64,000 nt of DNA from an uncultured Oscillospiraceae bacterium (GCA_900768135.1 CAAGBT010000023.1:1-64000); one strand, 5' to 3'; counted from the stretch's first letter, positions 7,501 to 14,798 are shown. Program-made: numbers and translations. Notes: generated by a model from the letters alone, not told the origin.

Positions 7501-10420
7501 GGGATGTGCAAATAGAGAAAAAGATGAAGCTGCCCTACTTGATTTGCTCTCGAAAGTTTGCTCGGAGCTCAAAGGGAAAGGTTCTGAAAAGGAGCAGTTG
7601 GCTTTTCTTGTTCGGACTGCAAGCCTGATAGGAAAGTACTACTGGGATGGTGCGCCCGCCTCTGATAAGCTAATGGGCTATGCAATATGGCTTTTAAGCG
7701 CAAAACTTCATAGACGGTTTGATTATTCAAAAGCACGAAGATTTTTGTTATACACGTTACTCCATAGCCAAGCAGGAATAAGTTACTGCGCTGAGGAATG
7801 GTTTATAGACGCATTGCGTATAAGCTTGTTCGAGATCGATAGTTTAGGTATGTACTATAAGACCGCTATCTTGGACTATTTCAAACAGCATGATAGGTTG
7901 GATATAATCGGGGAATACATCGAAACCTTATATGGTGAGAACTGTTGCAATATAAACCTGGTTGAGGACAAAGCGGAGATGCATATGCGGTTTTCCATGT
8001 ACGGAGAACTCGTTCATCCCGAATTGATTCAAAAGTTTTCCTCTCAGCTCAAGTGGGATGTCGTAGGATATATGGGTTACAAAGAGTATGCTATGCATGC
8101 GCCGTTAGATTCTTTTAGGATAATTTCTGAAGCTGTGCCTGCCAGGTGGAAGGACCTCGGCGCAGATTTATATTGCCAGTCTGAAATAGCGGATTATTCG
8201 AGCAACCATGCTTCTTACGAGATAAAAAATGAACTATCCAAAGCTGCTGTTGCTTGCGGATTGAGTGATTTTTGGGAACTACGCGCTTGGAGTGATGACT
8301 TCCGGCTAAGTCCAGACCAGATATACCATTCACTTTTTGAATTTATTAACAACGCAACTACTGCCTCTGATTTAGAAGCGCTGTGGATTCTTAGTTGCGG
8401 AATTCATTCCTGGTATACGCAAGATGGACGAAACGGAGCGCAAAACATTTTCAACGCATGTGTAGCTCAAGCCCAAAAGATCGGTGTTGATTTTTCTTCA
8501 TTTGCAATGGAATTAACGCCACAGTGGATAAGCATTATCAGCCATCAATCTGAACAGCAAAAGTTTTCCCCGGATGAAAAAAGCTATGCTGCGCAAAGGA
8601 TACAGGAATTTGAGGATATCAAAACCCAGTATGCAGATATCTCAATTGATGAGACAATATTGGCATTACCCGCAGTTAGAACATCAGCGAACCCAACAGC
8701 ACACTACAAAGTTATTTTAGAGAAAGTGTCATCGGATGATAGAAATATCAAAGAAAACCTAACATCTGTGCTAATGAGCGTGTGTGAGTATTTGCAAAGC
8801 AAAGAATGGACATACGAGAGATATGATTCGTTGATAAATTCCTTGCTAACCGCTTTGGGAGATGATGCTTTCTGGGAAATCGCAAAGTGCATTGAGGCTC
8901 AGTTATCTGATTATGATTACCAAACATCCTCCCGCAATTTGCAGTTGCTCTTTAAATTGACATTTACTGATGATATAGCGGGAATGGAATCGCTGTTTAA
9001 TGCTGAACTTCAAACACAAGCACTTTGGATCAGCGGAAATGGGCATATTGATATTGCATTTGATTCTAAGAGGTCACCTTCCGAATTTCCACTGCCACAA
9101 TCTCTGTCTGAAATGGCTTTGTATATCTTGCTGGAACAGATCGAAACAAAAAATGCAAGAAAAATTGAAACCGCAATATTTGCTATTTATCTATTAGGGC
9201 TCCGCTTCACAGAAATAATGAGCGCCCTCCCGTCGATTTGGGATAATCTTTCAGACCTTCAAACAGAATGTTTACTTCTCATAATAGCCAAATGGATTGC
9301 TGACGGCAAATGCTCCGAAGAGATATATATTATGCTACTCCGTGCATATGATTCTTGTGGTAAGCTATCCCATAAGTATTTGCAACATAGTATTCTTTTA
9401 AGGCTTAATGTGCCGGAAATTGAACCGGATGTACTGACCTATTGTGCTGATTCTGAGAAATATGCCTTCCCAGAGGATGGTGTAGATGTGCAGGCACATT
9501 ATTGCGAGGCTTTCCTTGCCCTGCTTGAGGAATGTGATGAGGCACAGCAGAGCGTTGATGCAATACGAAGGTATATCTCTTTGAACGATGAACTCGAGGA
9601 ATGTCCCGAAGATACTTATGCGGAAACAGGAGATTTTGGAGTCCCTGTTATCAAAGGTGGCCTTGACTCGTTCCTATATGCGGAGGAGAAAATAGGAGGA
9701 TGGGATTCGCTTCCGCTATTAAGAAGAAAGTCAAGATTGATTCCTTCGGAAGATCCGTTCTTATTAACAGAGATGCCGCAAATAACGTTTGATGAAACTT
9801 GGTTCCCATGTATTTTGAATGAGTATGGACAAGAGGAAAGCCAAGGCCTATCTGATGAGCAGATGGCCGCTATTGTGCAAGGGAATGTTGGTGAAGATGA
9901 AATAGTTCTTGCTGCATGTTTATGGTTCCCGTGGCGGCATAAAGCTGGTAAAAGATACTGTGAAGTTGCGAAAATTGGTTTCGACAAAGGTACATATCAA
10001 ACATCGCGCGGAAACTGGAGTATGGGCAACTATGGCATTCTTGCTTATGAAGGTACAATTGAAGAAGCAAATGTAGAAGATCCGTGTTTCGGTGGCGTAA
10101 ATTTGTTCAATCACCTTGGTGGTATTCACAGACTCTTCCACGGAAATTGCCAGTTGGTACCCTCTTCAATATGGAGAGAGTTTTTTGGGTGTAAACCAAG
10201 TGATATGTCCCCATATGTGTGGGTCAACGAGGATGGAGATAGAATCCTTTATTTTGAGAGAATAGCGTCCCCGTACAGGGAAGCAATACAAGAAAGTTAT
10301 GTGCGGCAACCTATTCTGTTCCGGTGGGTTTGCAATGCGTCGTGGTTGGAGAAGGTGCTCAGAGATAACAAGCTCGAACTTTGGAAAGTTGTGTCTTCTG
10401 AAGACTATCCTGCGCAATAA
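4577..10420 (+). CDS. Giant STAND NTPase with N-terminal Cap4-like nuclease domain (Avs-like defence protein)
   Basis: A 1947-residue protein with ATG 4577 behind AGGAGGG. Residues 1-100 resemble the DUF4297/Cap4 nuclease module: GDPYWYEWFVGLKYVL, then DDVVVEYD (Asp45/46) and QVKH (Gln61-Lys63), the D...QxK core of a PD-(D/E)xK-like site. A P-loop GDPGSGKT is at 300-307 and a Walker B-like strand VCIDGID at 405-412, the layout of STAND ATPases. From about 650 onward it is long and alpha-helical, with a distinct Trp/Cys-rich C-terminal block (about 1780-1947). This nuclease-NTPase-sensor order matches Avs antiphage proteins, which oligomerise on binding a viral protein and degrade DNA. It is single-gene, AT-rich and next to an AbiE-type pair. 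Subtype is not assigned. Confidence 0.8.
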   Translation: MSTPGIGDPYWYEWFVGLKYVLRMLNPDSGISCVVFQHGEYNTIDDVVVEYDNGNKQLCYQVKHEISTSVSNSLTFGKMLETKDGKKSLFEALFLGWKDANSPGSHTIKPVLFTNRTIHNRRATRTDNGEKYSAYPVDKFVSLIQNEISGGQDLSTINERDSNLAHQWNELCNALRMANKDELISFFEVLSIEGNQQNLTELEQSLVESLSQTFECNIGVARELFGRLLVGLKTWTTTERHIQQVFLEDVYSVLGFEEDIDDSQHRLAAPYPFFESRQVFCEELDKKLLSTEKKVVFLSGDPGSGKTSTISYLQATTSRFLLRYHTFKPISPEQRFYNADPGMCTPENLWGTLLIQLRKKFHGRLSQYNVPLSNKLVSVEAMRNHVLRLLDVLADEATSDGVKIFVCIDGIDHAARANTPLSFLSSLPLPSEIPDGVCFVIVGQPSAVYREQYPTWLSTSEDVDRVSMPKLCVGDIEQLILSQAKRFARNASGLASLIFEKTEGNNLSAVFAVEEVKALQTLEDAVEQIRSSGITADIQQYYEHIWAHMKIELSRIVKAATFPESIVACPLLLMNGRVNVRILARALAAYGMIESDWVMIFERLYPLVIQTDDSGEYALFHNDFRVFLMGAISEYQPRYEEIALALAQDLLQNEEGLLTYVTAIPLLECANRACLIPQYFTPGFVINALAEGISKGRLDEFAHIAYRSACDCRDINGLRNTYLAVKTLYQHNRYFEYYGKEYNCSDYPEISFVDISEIRTLPVEKQNLDEYENVLSLCRKLHSSRMSDHRLRGVTLYQKWFEHLTPQTFALLCEDKVPEDSDWELRTTDTGFFLQHWGNIAAELDMPVPRISKPTFQLELRAVITFGEQYFDFCISHKKYVLAVSALISGYIAEGVFAEKLEEIYYGGASGQFEDFLLRVSVDEGKPTSALLARAMKVTCDPNYIPEGHILDSVRPIKHVYDEACFVSVLQAFLLGCANREKDEAALLDLLSKVCSELKGKGSEKEQLAFLVRTASLIGKYYWDGAPASDKLMGYAIWLLSAKLHRRFDYSKARRFLLYTLLHSQAGISYCAEEWFIDALRISLFEIDSLGMYYKTAILDYFKQHDRLDIIGEYIETLYGENCCNINLVEDKAEMHMRFSMYGELVHPELIQKFSSQLKWDVVGYMGYKEYAMHAPLDSFRIISEAVPARWKDLGADLYCQSEIADYSSNHASYEIKNELSKAAVACGLSDFWELRAWSDDFRLSPDQIYHSLFEFINNATTASDLEALWILSCGIHSWYTQDGRNGAQNIFNACVAQAQKIGVDFSSFAMELTPQWISIISHQSEQQKFSPDEKSYAAQRIQEFEDIKTQYADISIDETILALPAVRTSANPTAHYKVILEKVSSDDRNIKENLTSVLMSVCEYLQSKEWTYERYDSLINSLLTALGDDAFWEIAKCIEAQLSDYDYQTSSRNLQLLFKLTFTDDIAGMESLFNAELQTQALWISGNGHIDIAFDSKRSPSEFPLPQSLSEMALYILLEQIETKNARKIETAIFAIYLLGLRFTEIMSALPSIWDNLSDLQTECLLLIIAKWIADGKCSEEIYIMLLRAYDSCGKLSHKYLQHSILLRLNVPEIEPDVLTYCADSEKYAFPEDGVDVQAHYCEAFLALLEECDEAQQSVDAIRRYISLNDELEECPEDTYAETGDFGVPVIKGGLDSFLYAEEKIGGWDSLPLLRRKSRLIPSEDPFLLTEMPQITFDETWFPCILNEYGQEESQGLSDEQMAAIVQGNVGEDEIVLAACLWFPWRHKAGKRYCEVAKIGFDKGTYQTSRGNWSMGNYGILAYEGTIEEANVEDPCFGGVNLFNHLGGIHRLFHGNCQLVPSSIWREFFGCKPSDMSPYVWVNEDGDRILYFERIASPYREAIQESYVRQPILFRWVCNASWLEKVLRDNKLELWKVVSSEDYPAQ

Positions 10421-10457
10421 ACCATAGAAAACTCTGGATTTGCAATCCGGGCTGTGC

Positions 10458-10463
10458 TATAAT
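10458..10463 (+). promoter_or_regulatory. Extended -10 promoter element ahead of the tRNA 3'-end fragment
   Basis: TGC-TATAAT is an extended -10 box (TGn at 10455-10457, TATAAT at 10458-10463). No good -35 lies at the right distance. It sits 66 bases before the tRNA T-arm fragment and may be the promoter of a tRNA gene whose body was disrupted. Confidence 0.35.
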
Positions 10464-10523
10464 CCCTTAACAAATGCAGTTTACCCGCCCCCGCCCTGCT
10501 ACCCTTACCAACAACCAGCGGTC

Positions 10524-10551
10524 GCAGGTTCGAATCCTGTCGGGCATACCA
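10524..10551 (+). other. tRNA 3'-end fragment (T-arm, acceptor strand, CCA); candidate attachment site
   Basis: GCAGG-TTCGAAT-CCTGT forms a T-arm with a canonical TTCGAAT loop, followed by the acceptor 3' strand CGGGCAT, discriminator A and encoded CCA. No 5' acceptor strand, D-arm or anticodon arm can be folded in the 100 bases upstream, so this is not a whole tRNA. Such 3' ends are commonly left as att sites at island borders, and this one lies between the Avs-like gene and the IS66 element. Identity of the parent tRNA is unknown. Confidence 0.6.
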
Positions 10552-10553
10552 TA

Positions 10554-10585
10554 GAAATACCCACCCCAACTGGGATGGGTATTTC
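10554..10585 (+). terminator. Terminator-like hairpin after the tRNA fragment
   Basis: GAAATACCCACCCC and GGGATGGGTATTTC pair with one mismatch around the loop AACT, directly after the tRNA fragment. There is no clear T-tract, so termination strength is uncertain. Confidence 0.45.
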
Positions 10586-10654
10586 GCAGTCTGTCGAAAA
10601 AGCGGCTTTGCCACTTTTGATAGACATGCATGAGACAATAGTAGCGGAACGTTG

Positions 10655-11372
10655 GTAAGCGCTCAATAATGGTACGGCTGGAACAAAGGAGAAAGGTGTG
10701 CGAAAATCTTCCCATATGTCGAAAAACTTCCGGTAAGTTTTTCGAGAGAATGGGAGGAATAAGGGATGACAGAAGTCATGCAAGTACGAGAAGCATACCG
10801 AGTGGAACAGTGGCGGCAGCTTATGCAGCAGCGCAAAGATAGCCCCTTGAATAATCGGGAATTCTGTGCGCAGCAAGGGATCAGCGAAAAGAGCTATTAC
10901 TATTGGCTGAAAAAACTGCGCGAGTCCGCAATGGAACGCGGGATCCCGCAGCTTGTGGCGTTAGAAGATCGTGAGAAGCCGGATGAACTGCGGATAGAGT
11001 ATCATGAAGCCAGCATGGTACTGCCGAGACATGTGGACATAGATGCAGTCGCCGCAGTCCTGCGTTCGCTGCAGCAAACATGATAGACCTGAGTCGGGTA
11101 GAGAAATACTATGTGGCTTGCGGTTATACCGACTTGCGGCGCGGGATCGATGGCCTTGCCGCCATCGTCCAGCAGCAGTTTGAGCTTGACCCGTTCACCA
11201 ACACACTGTTCCTGTTCTGTGGGCGGCGGAGAGACCGGATCAAGGGACTGTATTTCTCAGGGGATGGGTATGTACTGCTCTACAAGCGGTTAAACAATGG
11301 TGCGTTTCAGTGGCCAAGATCGGAGCAGGAGCTTCGGTTGTTGGATAAGCGAAGCTTTCGGTGGCTCATCAG
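10655..11372 (+). mobile_element. IS66-family element, truncated on the right
   Basis: The left end begins with GTAAGCG at 10655, the hallmark start of IS66 terminal repeats, and is followed by the small first transposase ORF and by tnpB. The third, large transposase ORF (tnpC) and the right terminal repeat are absent: tnpB breaks off near 11370 and runs into an unrelated nuclease fragment. A hairpin (TCGAAAAACTT / AAGTTTTTCGA, 10719-10745) lies just before the first ORF. The element is immobile. Confidence 0.75.
10766..11083 (+). CDS. tnpA: IS66-family accessory protein TnpA (first ORF)
   Basis: A 105-residue protein starting at ATG 10766 behind GGGAGGAA. It has the helix-turn-helix pattern of IS66 first ORFs (NREFCAQQGISEKSYYYWLKKLR), a DNA-binding protein needed for transposition together with TnpB and TnpC. 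Its stop codon overlaps the start of tnpB by four bases, the usual translational coupling. It is intact, but the element it belongs to lacks tnpC. Confidence 0.85.
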   Translation: MTEVMQVREAYRVEQWRQLMQQRKDSPLNNREFCAQQGISEKSYYYWLKKLRESAMERGIPQLVALEDREKPDELRIEYHEASMVLPRHVDIDAVAAVLRSLQQT

Positions 11373-11490
11373 AAAACCAAGACTGCTTTCGTGCCAAATG
11401 AGGAAATACGACAGGAATTGGCAAATGCCATCGAAAGCCGAAAGTGGGATGAGATGGCGGCATTTCAGCGGGATTCTAACAAACTTTTGA
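11080..11490 (+). pseudogene. tnpB: IS66 TnpB, C-terminally replaced
   Basis: Residues 1-95 are a typical IS66 Orf2/TnpB: MIDLSRVEKYYVACGYTDLR, then GRRRDRIKGLYFSGDGYVLL and WPRSEQELRLLDKRSFRWL. Normal proteins continue with about 20 further family residues, whereas here the frame enters out-of-frame sequence of the next gene fragment at about 11370 and ends at 11490. The break marks the deletion that removed tnpC. Confidence 0.75.
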
Positions 11491-11903
11491 ACGCCACATT
11501 GGATATGGATGGTGCGTCGGTTGCGATGCAGATTGAAAAGATCCATAACGAGTATGCATCCGTCATTCAGTACCATAACGAAAATTCCTTGAGCAGTGTC
11601 TTATCGATTGCGTATCTTGGTGCGATGCAGTACTATTTCAAACCGATTCGCGAGTTCCCAACAGGCAGAGGATTTGCAGACTTTGTCTTTATCCCGAGGC
11701 CTGAATACGGTTTATCCTACCCGGCAATGGTCATTGAACTGAAGTGGAACAAATCGGCTGAAACAGCATTACGGCAAATCAAGGCCAAAAAATACCCGGA
11801 TTCAATCCGAGACTACACTGGCAGTATTTTGTTAGTTGGAATCAACTACGATGAAAAGACGAAAGCGCATGAGTGTTCGATTGAGAAGTGCAACAAGGAG
11901 TAA
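11373..11903 (+). pseudogene. C-terminal fragment of a DUF1703 (PD-(D/E)xK) AAA-ATPase-like protein
   Basis: About 176 residues matching the nuclease half of the AAA-ATPase/DUF1703 family: FVPNEEIRQELANAI, then FPTGRGFADFVFIP and AMVIELKWNKSAETALRQI. GRGxxDxxxxP and xxxIELKW form the D...ExK catalytic core, so the fold is intact. The N-terminal AAA-like half is absent, cut off by the IS66 junction near 11370. These genes are very abundant in gut Clostridia and Bacteroidetes; their role is unknown. Here it is a broken relic with no ribosome site of its own. Confidence 0.75.
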
Positions 11904-12170
11904 AGACTTTGCACGCCTATTGCTGAGGGGGTGTAAGAGGATCTTCGGCAGGCATGCGAATTTGAAGAACAAGTATGGGTCGCGTCGTTACCCGTTCCTC
12001 TCCCGCCACGGAAGCGGAATAAAGGCGGAATGCGAGCAGAATATATGGAAAATACGAAATAAATACAATTCTAAAAATTGCAAAAGCTCTCAATATTTGC
12101 AGAATTTCCTTATTTTCCGCAATGGATAATCGAGGAGAAAGAATGGAATCACGACTCACATTCTGAAAGG

Positions 12171-12329
12171 AGACTGCAGGCTATGTCCGGGAGAATGGTA
12201 TAGCTGATGGAAGAAGCTGTCAGGGAAGGGCAGATCGGGAGAACTGACCCGCAGCAGACACCGTGACCGCGGCCTCACCGCAGTCTGTATGCCCCGTCTC
12301 GAAGGGTACTCCCCTTCGAGACGGGGCAT
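12171..12329 (+). ncRNA. Candidate structured RNA ending in a strong hairpin
   Basis: The segment is closed by AGACTGC (12171-12177) pairing with GCAGTCT (12280-12286). Inside are nested stems GCTAT/ATAGC (12180-12184 / 12200-12204), CTGA/TCAG (12204-12207 / 12220-12223) and GGGCAG/CTGACCC (12228-12233 / 12244-12250). A perfect 18-bp hairpin follows immediately (12289-12329). No protein is encoded. The purine-rich connecting segments (GGAAGAAGC, GGGAAGGGCAGA, GGGAGAAC) look like conserved ncRNA joints. The class is not identified; the raiA motif is one possibility worth testing. Confidence 0.45.
12289..12329. terminator. Perfect 18-bp inverted repeat
   Basis: ATGCCCCGTCTCGAAGGG and its exact complement around a 5-base loop (TACTC). 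It is long and GC-rich enough to terminate in both directions, for the candidate RNA on the plus strand and for the coiled-coil gene ending at 12342 on the minus strand, but neither side has a long T-tract. Confidence 0.55.
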
Positions 12330-12341
12330 ACCTGTGTTCGC

Positions 12342-12791
12342 TCATTGCCGCGCTCTGCCCTTCTCCGCCAGAGCGCTCAGTTCTTCGTGTGCGCGGATCA
12401 GCTCGTCGGCCTTCTGCCGGAACGCGGCCCAGCTGGCATCTGCCTGCCGTTCAGCCTCCGCTGCGGTCTGCTGCGCCTTCTCCTCCGCCTCGCGGATGAT
12501 CGCGTCGGCCTTCTGCCGGGCCTCGGCGGTTTTGGCCTCCATATCGGCGTTGGCGCTGCGGATGGATTGCAGATACTGGTCGGCGGCGGCCTGCGCCGCC
12601 TCGAAAACGCCGTTTACGCGGAGCGCGGCCTCGGCGATGGAGCCGGCTTCAGAAAGATGCAGCTGTCTGTCGTCCAGCGCTTCTTTAAGCTGGCGGTTCT
12701 CCTGCACAAGATCATCGTTGCGCTTTTGCAGTTCGTAAAGGATCTCGATCAGTTCGGATCTGCCGAGACGTTTGAGTTCTTTATCAGTCAT
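12342..12791 (-). CDS. Coiled-coil protein of unknown function
   Basis: A 149-residue, highly charged protein starting MTDKELKRLGRSELIEILYE, an N-terminus shared by small clostridial coiled-coil proteins sometimes labelled DNA-repair proteins without evidence. From about residue 25 to the end it is one long heptad-like helix rich in Ala, Glu, Gln and Arg (EARQKADAIIREAEEKAQQT), with a DivIVA-like flavour. There is no membrane segment or signal. It stands alone, with the strong hairpin at 12289-12329 just after its stop. Function cannot be stated; a structural or scaffolding role is inference from the coiled coil. Confidence 0.65.
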   Translation of the reverse strand: MTDKELKRLGRSELIEILYELQKRNDDLVQENRQLKEALDDRQLHLSEAGSIAEAALRVNGVFEAAQAAADQYLQSIRSANADMEAKTAEARQKADAIIREAEEKAQQTAAEAERQADASWAAFRQKADELIRAHEELSALAEKGRARQ

Positions 12792-13274
12792 AGTTCTGCC
12801 ACCATTCTCATAAATTTCCCGCCCGCAGCGCTGCCGCACAGGAGCGTGCGTCCTGCTGCACCCGTATAAAGACGCCTGATGAGCAGCGCCCTGTCGATTT
12901 GAACCTAAAGTATAATCTTTTTCAGCAAAAAACGCAATAGCGTTTGCATGGTTTTCGCGGGAATGCTGTTGCTTTCTGCCCAAAATGCGCAGAAATCCAA
13001 CGATAAGCTGCGTATGTTCCGGAGAAATGATTGAACTGCCGCTGCGCCTCCTGCGCACCAGCGACCGGCAGATCCGCTGTCGGGCAGGATTGCGGCGCTG
13101 CAGCGGTGGAAAAAGAATATGCTGCTGAGTATGTTTGCGGGAACGGCGCTGTATATGCTGCTGGTGCAGATGGTGTTCTGAGAAAACGGAAAGCAGCGGC
13201 CCCTGCCGCCGCTTATTTGCCGCAGCGCTGCCGGGCGGCATCCCGGGCCTGCGGGCGCTGGGGAGAGCGAGCGG
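12792..13274. other. Gene-poor stretch
   Basis: No convincing gene in 480 bases. One plus-strand frame ends in a hydrophobic run (13119-13181, about 20 residues, MLLSMFAGTALYMLLVQMVF) preceded by an in-frame basic stretch (RIAALQRWKKN) but without a proper ribosome site; it may be the tail of a decayed membrane-protein gene. Otherwise nothing recognisable. Confidence 0.4.
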
Positions 13275-14051
13275 TCAGCACAGCAGCTTGAAAAGCATGA
13301 CGATCACGCCGAGGACCACCAGCACGGCGCCGGTGGCGCGGTTGAGTACTTCAGGCGCCGCCCTGTTGGCAAAAACGGCGGCGATGCGCGCCCAGACGAG
13401 CGTAAACGCCACGCAGAGGACGAAGACCGTCCAGTCCGGCGCGCCGCCGATGGCGAAGTGGGAAACTGCGCCGGTGAGCGCGGTGAAGGTCATGATGAAG
13501 ACGCTGGTTCCCACTGCGGTTTTCAGCTCGTAGCCGAGAACGGTGGTGAGGATGAGCAGCATCATCATGCCGCCGCCTGCGCCGACAAAGCCGCAGATGA
13601 ATCCGATCAGCACGCCGCACACGATGGACTGTGCGGCGCGCTTTTTTGCGGAAACGCGCTGCATGGACTCTCTGGTGGTCATGACCGGCCGGACGATGAA
13701 CTTAACGCCCAGCAGGAACGTCATGAACACGGAGAAGCCGCCCATGGCGGCCGGCGGCACGAGGCTTGCGGCATAGCTGCCGGCAACGGTGAAGACAAGA
13801 ACGCTCACCATCATGATCAGCCCGTTGCGGAGGTCAAGATTTTTATTTTTTCCGTAGGTGTAGGCGGAAACGGCGCTTGCCAGCACATCGGATGAGAGCG
13901 CGATGCCGACCGCCATATACGGATCCATGCCAAGAAAGGTGATGAGCATGGGGCTGATGACGGCGGCGGCGCTCATGCCGGCAAAGCCGGTGCCGAGCCC
14001 CGCGCCCATGCCGGCAAAAAAGGTGACAAGAACCGTAAGCAGAAGATCCAT
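13275..14051 (-). CDS. TSUP-family (TauE/SafE) membrane transporter
   Basis: A 258-residue polytopic membrane protein with about eight hydrophobic segments arranged as two homologous halves. The Gly-rich signature in each half (GLGTGFAGMSAAAVISPML near residue 20, GFVGAGGGMMMLLILTTVLG near 155) is typical of the sulfite exporter TauE/SafE family, which moves sulfite, sulfonates or other sulfur-containing anions. Substrate here is unknown. ATG 14051 lies one base from the end of the MarR-type regulator, so the two are co-transcribed and the regulator very probably controls this transporter. The family is certain. Confidence 0.9.
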   Translation of the reverse strand: MDLLLTVLVTFFAGMGAGLGTGFAGMSAAAVISPMLITFLGMDPYMAVGIALSSDVLASAVSAYTYGKNKNLDLRNGLIMMVSVLVFTVAGSYAASLVPPAAMGGFSVFMTFLLGVKFIVRPVMTTRESMQRVSAKKRAAQSIVCGVLIGFICGFVGAGGGMMMLLILTTVLGYELKTAVGTSVFIMTFTALTGAVSHFAIGGAPDWTVFVLCVAFTLVWARIAAVFANRAAPEVLNRATGAVLVVLGVIVMLFKLLC

Positions 14052-14052
14052 T

Positions 14053-14487
14053 TCAGCGCTCCTCCTTTAAATAGGCGTCCAGATTATCGTTCATGCGCGC
14101 GGCGGTATCAAAAAATGCAGCGCGCGCAGCCTCGTCCACGCCGGAAAACAGCTGTGCGAAAAAGGCCTCCTGCACCGCCCGGCCGCGTGCGGCGACCGGC
14201 TCGGCCTGTGCGGTGCAGCGCAGGCGGGTCTTGCGGCGGTCGCCCGCAACGCCCTCGCGCCGGAGATAACCCTCACGTACAAGGCGTTCCACGTTGACGG
14301 AAATGAGGTTCGGCTTGATGCGGCGCACCTCGGCGATATCGGCGGCGGTTTGATAGGCGGGGTTGTTGGCAAGAAACATCAGAATGTCAAAAGCGGTCTG
14401 CGGCAGCTTCAGCTCCTGGCACAGGGGCTTGCAGGCGGCGGCATAGGCGAGGGAAAACTTTCGGATAAATTCCATCTCCCGGTTCAT
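14053..14487 (-). CDS. MarR-family transcriptional regulator
   Basis: A 144-residue winged-helix regulator. The DNA-binding core is visible as QTAADIAEVRRIKPNLISVNVERL followed by the wing REGYLRREGVAGDRRKTRLRCT, where D-R-R-K-T is the canonical MarR wing. The first gene of a two-gene unit with the TSUP transporter. A perfect 12-bp palindrome lies at its transcription start, suggesting autoregulation and control of export by a small anion or stress ligand. The start ATG 14487 is preceded by AGAAAGGAAGC, an acceptable ribosome site. Confidence 0.9.
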   Translation of the reverse strand: MNREMEFIRKFSLAYAAACKPLCQELKLPQTAFDILMFLANNPAYQTAADIAEVRRIKPNLISVNVERLVREGYLRREGVAGDRRKTRLRCTAQAEPVAARGRAVQEAFFAQLFSGVDEAARAAFFDTAARMNDNLDAYLKEER

Positions 14488-14519
14488 GGGATGCTTCCTT
14501 TCTGTTCAAAATAAGATGG

Positions 14520-14563
14520 TTCAAATTTGAAGTAAATATAACGCTTGGCAGGCTGCCTGTCAA
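14520..14563 (-). promoter_or_regulatory. MarR-TSUP promoter with palindromic operator
   Basis: On the minus strand TTGACA (14563-14558), a 17-base spacer and TATATT (14540-14535) form a strong promoter. TTCAAATTTGAA (14520-14531), a perfect 12-bp palindrome, sits right where transcription would begin, the expected place for a MarR-type operator. Binding is inferred. Confidence 0.6.
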
Positions 14564-14613
14564 GCGGGAAATTGTGAACTTTTTCGAATGATGGAAAATT
14601 TTGAAAAAAAGAC

Positions 14614-14665
14614 TGGACAAATAGAAAAATGTAGTGTATGCTAAATGCGGTTAGACAACTCTAAC
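14614..14665 (+). promoter_or_regulatory. Promoter with DtxR-like inverted repeat, copy 1
   Basis: TGGACA (14614-14619), 17 bases, TATGCT (14637-14642), then GTTAGA-CAAC-TCTAAC (14650-14665), a perfect 6-bp inverted repeat at the start of transcription. The TTAG...CTAA shape resembles sites for DtxR/IdeR-type iron or manganese repressors. Its core is repeated at 14784-14797 before DUF3793. Confidence 0.5.
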
Positions 14666-14705
14666 TTAAAGGGCGAAGTACTCCTATTGCGTGCGTTGGT
14701 CATTT

Positions 14706-14743
14706 CCCCTGCTTATCCTTGCTGCACCATAGATAAGCAGGGG
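14706..14743 (+). promoter_or_regulatory. Hairpin in the DUF3793 leader
   Basis: CCCCTGCTTATC and GATAAGCAGGGG pair perfectly over 12 bp around a 14-base loop. It lies between the two DtxR-like repeats. A T6 run occurs 25 bases later (14767-14772), too far for a simple terminator. It could be the end of a lost upstream gene or a leader structure. Confidence 0.4.
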
Positions 14744-14782
14744 GATGAACCAGCGAGGAATGCAGCTTTTTTGCATACGCGA

Positions 14783-14798
14783 GTTAGATTACTCTAAT
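14783..14798 (+). promoter_or_regulatory. DtxR-like inverted repeat, copy 2
   Basis: TTAGA-TTAC-TCTAA (14784-14797) repeats the core of the site at 14650-14665 with the same 4-base spacer. It lies between a -35-like TTGCAT (14771-14776) and the DUF3793 start, so binding would block this second promoter. Metal control is inferred from the site and from the flavodoxin gene downstream. Confidence 0.5.

Noticed and set aside
10467..10876. Minus-strand frames with peptides such as RIRTCDRWLLV and CPTGFEPATAG
   Set aside because: These are well-known spurious translations of a tRNA 3' end, not proteins.
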